This document shows, in pieces, positions 55,869-64,000 of a stretch of DNA of 64,000 nt. Below the pieces are notes generated by a model. That model saw only the letters and a program-made list of their open reading frames with translations, had not been told where the DNA came from and ran no database searches. Made by a program: the position numbers and the translations under genes. Location of the stretch: positions 168,221-232,220 of the forward strand of contig CANRMA010000002.1 of the NCBI GenBank assembly GCA_947631625.1. The letters are read 5' to 3'. This DNA is from an uncultured Lachnospiraceae bacterium. GTDB lineage: Bacteria; Bacillota; Clostridia; Lachnospirales; Lachnospiraceae. Position 1 is the stretch's first letter. Each line of letters opens with the position of its first letter.

Positions 55869-56951
55869 ATGTACCGTGATAACACAAAGGTAATTAAGAT
55901 AGGAAACCGCGTCATCGGAGGCGGCAACCCTATATTGATCCAGTCAATGACCAATACAAGGACCGAAGATGTGGACGCAACTGTGGCGCAGATCCATGCC
56001 TTGGAAAATGCAGGCTGCGACATAGTCCGTGTGACCGTACCTACTCTCGAGGCGGCCAAAGCGGTTACAGAGATTAAGAAACAGATACATATCCCACTTG
56101 TGGCGGACATTCATTTTGACTATAAGATGGCGATAGCGGCCATTGAAAACGGGGCGGATAAAATACGCATAAATCCCGGCAATATAGGCGACAAGAAAAA
56201 CGTCGCAGAAGTGGTGAGGGCTGCAAAAGAGAGGAATATTCCCATAAGGGTAGGCGTAAACAGCGGTTCTCTGGAAAAAGAGCTGGTGGAAAAATATAAG
56301 GGCGTTACCGCGCAGGGAATAGTGGAGAGCGCGCTTGATAAGGTACATATAATAGAAGATTTGAATTATGACAACCTTGTCATAAGTATAAAGTCCTCGG
56401 ACGTTTTGATGTGTATAAAAGCGCATGAGCTTTTGGCGGCTCAGACTGACTATCCGCTGCATGTGGGCATAACGGAATCCGGAACTCTGATAAGCGGAAA
56501 CATTAAGTCTGCGGCCGGTATCGGTATCATTCTCTATCAGGGCATTGGCGATACTATAAGAGTTTCGCTTACGGGTGATCCGGTTGAGGAGGTTAAGTCG
56601 GCTAAAATTTTGCTCCGCGCTCTGGGGCTCAGGAAGGGCGGTGTGGAAGTGGTGTCATGTCCTACCTGCGGAAGAACCAAGATTGACTTGATAGGTCTGG
56701 CAAATCAGGTCGAAACTATGGTCGCAGGCATTGATCTGGATATCAAAGTGGCGGTTATGGGCTGTGCGGTAAACGGGCCCGGAGAAGCTAAGGAGGCCGA
56801 TATAGGAATAGCGGGCGGCGACAAGGAAGGCCTGCTTATAAAACATGGCGAGATCATTAAAAAGGTTCCGGAAGATAAGCTGCTTGAAACGCTCAGGGAA
56901 GAACTTATTAAAGAAGAACAGCTTAAAGCTAAACAGCTTCAAGAAGAATAA
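55869..56951 (+). CDS. ispG: 4-hydroxy-3-methylbut-2-en-1-yl diphosphate synthase
   Basis: A 360-residue iron-sulfur enzyme of the late MEP pathway. Substrate motifs [15 protein letters not shown] and [13 protein letters not shown], and the cluster cysteines in [11 protein letters not shown] and [11 protein letters not shown] are present. The frame opens at TTG 55845, but ATG 55869 follows AGGGAG. The C-terminal end ([13 protein letters not shown]) is encoded by a sequence that is partly duplicated after the stop codon. It precedes polC, as in many Clostridia. Confidence 0.96.
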   Translation: MYRDNTKVIKIGNRVIGGGNPILIQSMTNTRTEDVDATVAQIHALENAGCDIVRVTVPTLEAAKAVTEIKKQIHIPLVADIHFDYKMAIAAIENGADKIRINPGNIGDKKNVAEVVRAAKERNIPIRVGVNSGSLEKELVEKYKGVTAQGIVESALDKVHIIEDLNYDNLVISIKSSDVLMCIKAHELLAAQTDYPLHVGITESGTLISGNIKSAAGIGIILYQGIGDTIRVSLTGDPVEEVKSAKILLRALGLRKGGVEVVSCPTCGRTKIDLIGLANQVETMVAGIDLDIKVAVMGCAVNGPGEAKEADIGIAGGDKEGLLIKHGEIIKKVPEDKLLETLREELIKEEQLKAKQLQEE

Positions 56952-57000
56952 CTTAACGAAGGACCGTTTAAAGAAGAACAGCTAAAAGAAGAATAACTTA
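56908..57000 (+). repeat. Imperfect duplication across the ispG stop
   Basis: TTAAAGAAGAACAGCT occurs at 56908 and 56968, and AAGAAGAATAACTTA at 56941 and 56986. The second block looks like a shortened copy of the gene's 3' end including the stop codon. Confidence 0.8.
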
Positions 57001-57037
57001 AAAAAGGATGTATTAAATTAAGCCAGGGTGAATATAA

Positions 57038-60000
57038 TTGAAGAATTTTTTTGACGTATTTCCGACACTAAAACTTGATAAAGGACTGGAGGATCTGTTC
57101 GGACAGACTGCGGTCGAGAGGGTATCGTCAAACAAACGGAGAGACTTTCTGCGCATTTACTTAGTGTCCGATACGCTTATTTTAAAAGAAGACATATATC
57201 GTGTCGAGCGCGAGATGAAGAAACAGTTTTTCCCGACAGCCAATATAACGATACGTATTTATGAGAAATATCATCTTTCCGCGCAGTATGACCCCAAGAA
57301 GCTCATGGACATATATCGTGACAGCATTCTTCTTGAGCTGCGCGAGTATTCTCCGATCGAATACAACCTTTTTAAAAACGCGGATATTACATACCCTGAG
57401 GCCGGTCAGGTCATGCTGACTTTGGAAGATACGGTTATGGGGAAGGAAAAGTCAGCCGAGCTTGTGCGGATATTAGAGAAAATATATAACGAAAGATGCG
57501 GTCTTTCCGTAGAAGTTTTGACCGCTTATAAAGAGAAGAAGACAGGCAGGTACAAGGAAGAAGACGAAAAACGCATAAATATGCAGATCATGGAGATAGC
57601 AAGGCGGGCAGGGATAACCTCTGTAGCAGGAGAAAGCGAGGCGGAAACCGGTATTGAAGGTCAAGGTCTAGGTCAAGGTCTAGGTCAAGGTCTGCCGTCG
57701 CAGGGGGCGGCCTCTGTATCTGCATCAAAAGAGTCAAAAGATGCGTCAAAAAATATGACAGATGTGTCATATTCGGACGGGCAGTCTCAACAACCGCAGT
57801 CATCAGCTGCAGACAGCGGTAAGGGCAACACAGGTTCAGGAGTCCTTTCCGCAAAAGCGGCAGGCGCGCGCTCCGGCAGATCGGCGGGCAGTGATAAGAT
57901 GTCAGCCGCCAAAGATCATCCTCTTAAACGCTCCGACAATCCTGACGTTCTCTACGGACGGGATTTTGAAGAAGACGCAATGCGCATGGACGAGGTGGTT
58001 GGAGAGATCGGAGAAGTCGTTGTGCGCGGCAAAGTGATCAGTATGGACAAGCGGGATATCAAAAACGAGCGCACGATCTTAATTTATGATGTAACTGATT
58101 TTACCGATACGATGACGATAAAACTTTTTATAAAGACCTCCCAGACGGGCGAAATGACTTCGCAGATGAAAGAAGGTTCTTTTGTTAAGGTAAAAGGCTT
58201 CACTGTGCTTGATAAATTTGACCATGAACTTACGATAGGCTCCATATACGGCGTTAAAAAGATCCCTGACTTTACGACTACACGCTCCGATAACAGCGTG
58301 CGCAAAAGAGTGGAGCTGCATTGTCATACCAAGATGAGTGATATGGACGGCGTTTCGGAAGTCAAGGATATAATAAAAAGAGCTTACAAATGGGGACATC
58401 CCGCTATCGCTATAACTGACCATGGCGTACTGCAGGCTTTTCCCGACGCCAACCATGTATGGGAGGACTTATGGAAGGCCGAGAAGAAGAAAAGGGAAGA
58501 AGAAGGCATTCCGGCAGACAAACAGGACTTTTTCAAATGCATATACGGAGTGGAAGCCTATATAGTAGATGATTTAAAAGAAATCGTGACCAATGACAAA
58601 GGTCAGGATTTTAATGGAAATTTTGTAGTATTTGATATAGAAACGACAGGTTTTTCACCGATCAATAACAGGATCATAGAAATAGGGGCGGTAAAAGTCA
58701 TAAACGGAGAGATTGCCGATAAGTTTTCGGCTTTTGTAAATCCGGACGTGCCTATACCGTTTGAAATAGAAAAACTTACGGGGATAAACGACCGTATGGT
58801 TATGGACGAGCCGCTTATAGACGTTATCCTGCCGCAGTTTCTTGATTTTTGCAAGGACTGCGTTTTGGTTGCGCACAATGCAAATTTTGATATGAGCTTT
58901 ATCATGGAAAATTGTGACAGACAAAATATACGCCACGATTTTACCTATGTAGATACGCTTGGTATCGCGAGAGCTCTGCTTCCGGATCAGGCCAAACATA
59001 CTCTCGATGCGGTATGTAAAACTCTTGACATCTCACTTGAAAACCACCACCGGGCGGTGGACGACGCTCAGGCTACGGCGGAAATTTTTGTTAAATTTTT
59101 AACAATGTTAAAAAAAGACGGTATGACAAATCTTGAACAGGTGAATATGCTCGGACGCTCCAATCCCGATATTGTCAGGAAACTTAGAACCTATCATGCG
59201 GTTATCCTTGCCAAAAATAATGTGGGCCGAATGAATCTGTACAGACTGGTATCGGAATCGCATCTGAACTATTTTGCAAGGCGCCCCAGAATCCCCAAAA
59301 GCCTTTTTGTAAAATACAGAGAGGGCCTTATCATAGGCAGCGCCTGCGAAGCGGGAGAACTGTACAGCGCGCTTGTAGAGGATAAATCGGATATAGAGAT
59401 CGCAAGGCTTGTGCAGTTTTATGATTATCTGGAAATACAGCCGCTTGGCAACAATAAGTTTATGATAAATTCCGACAAACACCCCAATATAAATTCTTTG
59501 GAAGATATAATGGACTTAAACCGCAGAGTGGTAAAACTCGGAGAACAGTTCCATAAGCCGGTCGTAGCTACCTGCGACGTGCATTTTCTGGACCCGGAGG
59601 ATGAGATATACCGCCGTATCATTATGGCCGGACAGCATTTTGCGGATGCGGACGAGCAGGCGCCGCTTTATTTCAGGACTACCGAAGAAATGCTTGAAGA
59701 ATTTGAATATCTTGGCAGCGACAAGGCGCAGGAAGTCGTTATAACCAATACAAATATGATAGCGGATATGATAGATACCATGTCCCCGGTGCGCCCCGAT
59801 AAATGTCCGCCTGTAATACCCGACAGCGATAAACTTTTGACCGACATATGCTATAAAAGAGCGCACGAGATATACGGAGATACTCTGCCGCAGATAGTGG
59901 AAGAAAGACTTGAAAGAGAGTTAAACTCCATTATTTCAAACGGCTTTGCCGTCATGTACATAATTGCGCAGAAACTTGTATGGAAATCCGTAGAGGACGG

Positions 60001-61705
60001 CTACCTCGTCGGCTCCAGAGGCTCGGTCGGATCCTCTTTTGTGGCCAATATGGCGGGAATTACCGAAGTTAATTCCCTAAGTCCGCACTACTTATGCCAC
60101 AACTGCCATTATTATGATTTTGATTCCGAAGAAGTCCGCGCCTTCAGCGGCGGCGCAGGCTGCGATATGCCCGATAAGCTCTGCCCCAACTGCGGTCAGC
60201 CTTTGAGCAAAGAAGGCTTTGACATTCCTTTTGAGACTTTCCTCGGCTTTAAAGGCGATAAGGAGCCGGATATAGACCTTAACTTTTCCGGTGAATACCA
60301 GAGCAAGGCGCATAAGTATACGGAAGTTATCTTCGGTTACGGACAGACCTACCGCGCGGGGACTATAGGAACCCTCGCCGACAAAACGGCCTTCGGTTAT
60401 GTAAAAAACTACTATGAAGAACGTGGCCAGAGAAAGAGAATGTGTGAGATAAACCGTATAGTGGCAGGCTGCACAGGAGTAAGACGCAGCACCGGACAGC
60501 ATCCCGGAGGTATCGTCGTGCTGCCCGTCGGAGAGGACATAAACTCCTTTACGCCTATACAACATCCGGCCAACGATATGAAAACCGATATAATAACCAC
60601 GCATTTTGACTATCATTCCATAGACCATAACCTGCTGAAACTCGATATACTCGGGCATGATGATCCCACCATGATACGTATGCTGCAGGATATGACCGGC
60701 ATAGATCCCGTTAAGATACCTTTGGACGACAAAGGCGTTATGTCGCTTTTTAAATCGACAGAAGCCCTCGGTGTCACACCGGAACAGATAGGCGGCTGCA
60801 AACTGGGGTGCCTCGGCATACCTGAATTTGGCACGGAATTTGCAATGCAAATGGTTATAGACGCCAAACCTAAGTGCTTTACCGACCTTGTGCGCATCGC
60901 GGGACTTGCGCATGGAACCGACGTATGGCTCGGCAACGCCCAGACACTTATAGAAGAAGGTAAAGCCACGATTTCTACCGCAATTTGTTGTAGAGACGAT
61001 ATAATGATATACCTTATACATATGGGAGTAGATCCGGCCCTTTCATTTACCATAATGGAAAGCGTGCGTAAAGGAAAAGGACTTAAGCCCGAATGGGAAG
61101 AAGCCATGCTTGCGGCGGGAGTGCCCGACTGGTACATCTGGTCCTGTAAAAAAATCAAATACATGTTCCCAAAAGCCCACGCCGCGGCTTATGTTATGAT
61201 GGCATGGCGGATAGCTTATTGCAAGATCAATTATCCGCTGGCGTTTTATGCAGCATTTTTCAGTATACGCGCCTCAGGCTTTTCATATGAGCTTATGTGT
61301 CAGGGCAGAGAGCACCTTGACAATGTTATGGCCGATTATACGAGAAGAAGCGATACTCTTAGCAAAAAAGAGCAGGATTCGATGCGCGATATGAAAATTG
61401 TGCGTGAAATGTACGCGAGAGGTTTTGAATTTGAGCCGATCGATATCTTTAAAGCCAAGTCAAGGCTCTTTACAATAACCGAGGACAATAAACTCATGCC
61501 GTCCTTAAGCAGTATAGACGGTCTTGGCGAAAAGGCCGCCGATGCGATAGTGGAGGCAGCAAAAGACGGCCCGTTCCTCTCCAAAGACGATTTCCGCCAG
61601 CGTACCAAAGTGTCTCTTACTGTAATAGAGCAGATGGACGGCATGGGACTGCTTGGCGAACTGCCTGAGACGAATCAGATCAGTTTGTTTGATTTTGTGA
61701 ATTGA
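57038..61705 (+). CDS. polC: DNA polymerase III PolC
   Basis: A 1555-residue replicative polymerase of Firmicutes. Order of domains: N-terminal region, an OB fold (about 325-415), a PHP domain split by an exonuclease insert (VELHCHTKMSDMDG near 425; FDIETTGFSPINN near 530) and the polymerase (GSRGSVGSSF near 990, PDIDLNFSGEY near 1077). A low-complexity Gln/Gly/Ser/Lys linker at about 200-300 makes it roughly 100 residues longer than usual. TTG 57038 follows AGGGTGA; no nearby in-frame ATG fits. Confidence 0.97.
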   Translation: MKNFFDVFPTLKLDKGLEDLFGQTAVERVSSNKRRDFLRIYLVSDTLILKEDIYRVEREMKKQFFPTANITIRIYEKYHLSAQYDPKKLMDIYRDSILLELREYSPIEYNLFKNADITYPEAGQVMLTLEDTVMGKEKSAELVRILEKIYNERCGLSVEVLTAYKEKKTGRYKEEDEKRINMQIMEIARRAGITSVAGESEAETGIEGQGLGQGLGQGLPSQGAASVSASKESKDASKNMTDVSYSDGQSQQPQSSAADSGKGNTGSGVLSAKAAGARSGRSAGSDKMSAAKDHPLKRSDNPDVLYGRDFEEDAMRMDEVVGEIGEVVVRGKVISMDKRDIKNERTILIYDVTDFTDTMTIKLFIKTSQTGEMTSQMKEGSFVKVKGFTVLDKFDHELTIGSIYGVKKIPDFTTTRSDNSVRKRVELHCHTKMSDMDGVSEVKDIIKRAYKWGHPAIAITDHGVLQAFPDANHVWEDLWKAEKKKREEEGIPADKQDFFKCIYGVEAYIVDDLKEIVTNDKGQDFNGNFVVFDIETTGFSPINNRIIEIGAVKVINGEIADKFSAFVNPDVPIPFEIEKLTGINDRMVMDEPLIDVILPQFLDFCKDCVLVAHNANFDMSFIMENCDRQNIRHDFTYVDTLGIARALLPDQAKHTLDAVCKTLDISLENHHRAVDDAQATAEIFVKFLTMLKKDGMTNLEQVNMLGRSNPDIVRKLRTYHAVILAKNNVGRMNLYRLVSESHLNYFARRPRIPKSLFVKYREGLIIGSACEAGELYSALVEDKSDIEIARLVQFYDYLEIQPLGNNKFMINSDKHPNINSLEDIMDLNRRVVKLGEQFHKPVVATCDVHFLDPEDEIYRRIIMAGQHFADADEQAPLYFRTTEEMLEEFEYLGSDKAQEVVITNTNMIADMIDTMSPVRPDKCPPVIPDSDKLLTDICYKRAHEIYGDTLPQIVEERLERELNSIISNGFAVMYIIAQKLVWKSVEDGYLVGSRGSVGSSFVANMAGITEVNSLSPHYLCHNCHYYDFDSEEVRAFSGGAGCDMPDKLCPNCGQPLSKEGFDIPFETFLGFKGDKEPDIDLNFSGEYQSKAHKYTEVIFGYGQTYRAGTIGTLADKTAFGYVKNYYEERGQRKRMCEINRIVAGCTGVRRSTGQHPGGIVVLPVGEDINSFTPIQHPANDMKTDIITTHFDYHSIDHNLLKLDILGHDDPTMIRMLQDMTGIDPVKIPLDDKGVMSLFKSTEALGVTPEQIGGCKLGCLGIPEFGTEFAMQMVIDAKPKCFTDLVRIAGLAHGTDVWLGNAQTLIEEGKATISTAICCRDDIMIYLIHMGVDPALSFTIMESVRKGKGLKPEWEEAMLAAGVPDWYIWSCKKIKYMFPKAHAAAYVMMAWRIAYCKINYPLAFYAAFFSIRASGFSYELMCQGREHLDNVMADYTRRSDTLSKKEQDSMRDMKIVREMYARGFEFEPIDIFKAKSRLFTITEDNKLMPSLSSIDGLGEKAADAIVEAAKDGPFLSKDDFRQRTKVSLTVIEQMDGMGLLGELPETNQISLFDFVN
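57658..57695 (+). repeat. 12-base coding repeat in the polC linker
   Basis: Three units like GGTCAAGGTCTA encode GQGL repeats in the PolC linker. Confidence 0.85.
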
Positions 61706-61751
61706 TGGCAGCGTGACATAGCGCAGTAATAAATAGAATAAATCAGAGGTG

Positions 61752-61811
61752 ATTGACCGATATAGTCAACATGGTAAACCGGGAAATAATATGGATACTA
61801 TATCGGTCAAT
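61752..61811. repeat. 15-base perfect inverted repeat between polC and the third Rpn gene
   Basis: ATTGACCGATATAGT (61752-61766) and ACTATATCGGTCAAT (61797-61811) are exact complements around 30 bases. The right arm touches the stop codon of the reverse-strand Rpn pseudogene. It may be a bidirectional terminator, although no long T run follows. Confidence 0.85.
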
Positions 61812-62692
61812 TTATTGTATATTTTTCAACCGTTCGTTTTCAGCCAGTAATTGCCTGATCAGGTCATTTTGTTCGGCAATGGTCACATCCTTTTCGGCAA
61901 TGGTCACATCCTTTTCGGCAATGGTCACGTCCTTTTCGGCAATGGTTTCGTTCTTTTCAGCAATGGTCACATCCCGTCGTTTGATCTCTTCCCTGAAAGC
62001 AATTTGGTCGAGATAATATTCCTCGCGCTCGCGGCACATCTTGATAATGTCCGCTTCGGTAGCATGTTCAAATATTGAGTTGCATGCTGATATTAAATAT
62101 TCGTCATTCCCTGCAATCATCCTAAGCTCCTCCCAAGTCTTCGCTTTGAAAAGTGCGGCCCATTTGTCGATTCCGAACATCCGATCTTCTTCGGTAGCCA
62201 GATTTATCTTAGTTAAGTCTACCACACTTAAGGTTATATTGTCACTAAAAATATTGAAATCAGATAGATCACCGATCGGTTATGCCAGTTTAGCTCATTG
62301 GCAACCTGCATCTCAAGATTTATGTATACACTGTCGTTTAGAAGGACATTGATGTCCAACCTTATTTCCTTATCGTCAACAGCCTGCCCTAAGATGACAC
62401 TGTTGGCTATTTCAATAGAGCTTATGTCGTTTATATTAAGATGTAGAAGAGAGCAGATAAGACCTGTGAGCATCTTTTTGTTGGACTGCAGGACGGCGCG
62501 GAACATGTAATCGTTGGTCATATTGTACAGGATAGGTCCGGAAGCGGTCCTGAAAGAGTAAGCTCTGTTTCCATGTTCATCCGGTATGCAGACTTTATTG
62601 GAGATGGATGTTTTGTGAGTAGCCTGCCGGTGTTTCATGGCAACAGAGTCATGGGTGATTTTATGGCTGCCATGTTTTCTGAAATTTGTCAT
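61812..62692 (-). pseudogene. Broken Rpn family/PDDEXK_2 nuclease-like gene
   Basis: Two frames belong to one gene. The N-terminal part (62692-62234) has NDYMFRAVLQSNKKMLTGLI, IRLDINVLLND and INLEMQVANELNW, the nuclease core. The C-terminal part (62225-61812) has VVDLTKINLATEEDRMFGID and WAALFKAKTWEELRMIAG, then a coiled coil of TIAEKDV heptads. In intact relatives about 60-70 residues join these parts; here they are missing and the frame changes near 62240-62260. An internal deletion with frameshift is therefore likely. A good ribosome site GGAAGGA remains. Confidence 0.85.
61870..61975 (-). repeat. 21-base coding repeat in the broken Rpn gene
   Basis: About five copies encode TIAEKDV-type heptads of a coiled coil; three are identical at the amino-acid level. 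Common at the ends of this family. Confidence 0.85.
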
Positions 62693-63167
62693 AGATGTGA
62701 TTTCCTTCCATAATAAGACAGAAATATATTTTCTGAATAGATAAAAAGATTAACAGTAGTAGTGGCGCAGCATGAAACTGCGCAGAATTTAAACTTCGTT
62801 TATTTGAAAGCGGAACGACTGAATTCTCCGGTCAATGGATTTTGATTTCACAAAAAGCGCAGATATACAATCGTTTTGATAGAAGTGAATACAATATAGC
62901 GCATAAATGAATGAAATTCAATATATAATTTAATAAATATTGAAAAAATATCGAAAAATATCCGAAAAGTAAATCTCTAAAATAAATTTAAGATTATGTC
63001 TGAAATTGTAAAAATTTATATAAATTGGAAAATTATGTAAATTAACTACAATAGTCAATTAAGTGACTTTTTAAATCTATGTATAAATGTTACAAATTTC
63101 TTAATTACAAATTGTCACATTTTGAGCAAGTAGCATAAAAAAACATTAGTTATTTTAATTAATATAG

Positions 63168-63196
63168 TTGAAAATAATGCATTAATCTGATATCAT
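63168..63196 (+). promoter_or_regulatory. Promoter for the secreted acidic protein
   Basis: TTGAAA (63168-63173), 17 bases and TATCAT (63191-63196). It gives a 5' leader of about 185 bases before ATG 63388. Confidence 0.65.
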
Positions 63197-63276
63197 TATA
63201 AATGAGAATTTTTGGGTTGGCAGTATATGTTTATTCGATTTTTTAAATATTTAAAGCATATAGCGCCGGGGAGGAT

Positions 63277-63312
63277 ATGAATTTTATGTTGCTTCCGTTA
63301 AGGGCATATTAA
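63277..63312 (+). CDS. Possible 11-residue leader peptide
   Basis: ATG 63277 lies after the strong ribosome site GGGGAGGA and encodes MNFMLLPLRAY before TAA. It is inside the predicted 5' leader of the secreted protein. It could be a regulatory upstream frame; coding is not proved. Confidence 0.35.
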   Translation: MNFMLLPLRAY

Positions 63313-63387
63313 CGTGATTCCTGAACAAATCCCAACTTTTTCATTAATTTATCATATTTGCTAAAAATCTTGTAAAGGAGGATACAC

Positions 63388-64000
63388 ATGAGCAAATTAG
63401 CAAGCAAGTTAAGCAAGCGTATCATGGCGACTGTCCTGTCGGTAGCCATGGTCATGTCCAACATGACGGTATATGCAAGTGAGCTGAGCGGACCTCAGGC
63501 GGATAACGCCGTGGAAGAAGCAGCTGACACACAGAATACTGATGTTGCGGCAGACGACGCAGTGACGACTGAAAGCGGCTCTGATGCTGACGAGGCGGTA
63601 GATGGCAACACCGAAGACGATACCGCGGACAAAAGCACGGACGGAAACGCTCAGACGCCCGAAGCAGGCGGGGATGAAACCCTCGGTTCAGACAACGAAG
63701 CAGTTACCGATGGCGCAGATGAAGCTGACGACACGGCAGATGCTGACGATACGGCTGTAACCGATGACGAATCCTTAGAAAATGATGAGGAGGTGAAAGA
63801 AGAAGAGGTTGAGGCGGAAGAGCCTGAAAAATCCGAAGTTAAGGCTGACGCGCCAAGCTTTGAATATGACGAAACCAAAAAGACTGATGTCTGGGATTTC
63901 GGCGGCGCTACCGTTGATGGTGACGTTAATAATATGTTAACCGCAGACAACTACGCAGAAGTTACAAAGACCTGGTATGACAACAAAGAGTCAGCAGAAA
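63388..64000 (+). CDS. Secreted acidic cell-surface protein, N-terminal part
   Basis: The first 204 residues of a gene that runs past the window. A typical signal peptide (RIMATVLSVAMVMSNMTVYA, cut before SE) is followed by about 115 residues dominated by Asp, Glu, Ala and Thr, and then a folded domain beginning VWDFGGATVDGDVNNMLTAD. That last pattern recalls openings of large Lachnospiraceae extracellular carbohydrate-active proteins such as pectate lyases, but I cannot confirm it. Strong AAAGGAGG site. Start and export are sure; function is not. Confidence 0.7.
   Translation, partial: MSKLASKLSKRIMATVLSVAMVMSNMTVYASELSGPQADNAVEEAADTQNTDVAADDAVTTESGSDADEAVDGNTEDDTADKSTDGNAQTPEAGGDETLGSDNEAVTDGADEADDTADADDTAVTDDESLENDEEVKEEEVEAEEPEKSEVKADAPSFEYDETKKTDVWDFGGATVDGDVNNMLTADNYAEVTKTWYDNKESAE

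Larger units (their letters stand above)
62693..63387. other. AT-rich 695-base intergenic region
   Basis: The region holds no convincing gene. It ends with a promoter and a long leader for the secreted protein (see separate entries). I looked for riboswitch and RNA-gene patterns and found none I could support. Confidence 0.6.

Noticed and set aside
60092..61021. 309-codon reverse frame within polC
   Set aside because: It lies fully antisense to the conserved polymerase domain and shows no family pattern or ribosome site.
61753..62078. Forward frames with repeated phenylalanine and methionine
   Set aside because: They are antisense of the heptad repeat in the broken Rpn gene.
62693..63387. 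Riboswitch (for example c-di-GMP type) in the leader of the secreted protein
   Set aside because: No conserved riboswitch core could be matched by eye; a covariance-model search would decide.

Overview
The window looks like a chromosomal segment of a low-to-mid-GC Clostridia, most likely Lachnospiraceae. The evidence is Firmicutes-type gene order and content: asp23-nusB-xseAB-ispA-dxs-tlyA-nadK-recN-spoIVB-spo0A, yicC-remA-gmk-rpoZ, recA-recX-rny, a PolC-type replicative polymerase, a CIRCE-controlled groESL operon, strong AGGAGG ribosome sites and frequent TTG/GTG starts. Several sporulation-linked genes are present (spoIVB, spoIIM, two SpoVB-like flippases, two Coat F-like small proteins), but the Spo0A homologue at the normal spo0A position has no receiver domain. 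No rRNA, tRNA, CRISPR array, prophage or complete insertion sequence was seen.

Layout. 1-1.5 kb: the end of an unknown gene and a secreted transglutaminase-like protein. 1.7-10.3 kb: an operon for envelope stress (Asp23), transcription antitermination (NusB), exonuclease VII, isoprenoid precursors (IspA, Dxs), rRNA methylation (TlyA), NADP synthesis (NadK) and repair (RecN). 10.5-16.2 kb: SpoIVB, the shortened Spo0A, glycogen synthase, a lipid/polysaccharide flippase and two Coat F-like proteins. 16.4-23.8 kb: RqcH (reverse strand), facing away from yicC-remA-gmk-rpoZ-rimO-pgsA-cinA. 23.9-29.8 kb: a repeat-rich zinc-ribbon membrane protein, then SOS-controlled recA-recX and RNase Y. 29.9-39.2 kb: aminotransferase, NUDIX hydrolase, SpoIIM, XerD, DAHP synthase, an AraC regulator, SpoVB-like flippase, MnmA and a ferritin-like protein. 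39.5-43.1 kb: two Rpn/PD-(D/E)XK paralogues and a histidinol-phosphatase-type PHP protein. 43.3-47.0 kb: gap, pgk, tpiA and dCMP deaminase. 47.1-48.5 kb: a membrane LuxR-type regulator with a MotA/ExbB-like partner. 48.7-50.9 kb: groESL. 51.3-61.7 kb: RelA/SpoT, a metallo-beta-lactamase-fold enzyme, a VWA/metallopeptidase-like protein, IspG and PolC. 61.8-62.7 kb: a broken third Rpn gene. 63.4 kb to the end: the start of a large secreted acidic protein.

Functional links. Dxs, IspG and IspA are MEP/isoprenoid steps. Gap, Pgk and TpiA form a glycolytic block split by an intergenic terminator. RecA, RecX, RecN, exonuclease VII and PolC serve replication and repair. Gmk and RelA are connected through GTP/ppGpp metabolism, and RNase Y, YicC and RqcH act in RNA and nascent-chain quality control.

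The most unusual features are the receiver-less Spo0A, the many unrelated short tandem repeats placed at or just after stop codons and inside coding tails, the pentapeptide acidic tail on RNA polymerase omega, the membrane LuxR/MotA-like pair, and the Rpn gene cluster with a shared 3' flank and a leader terminator.
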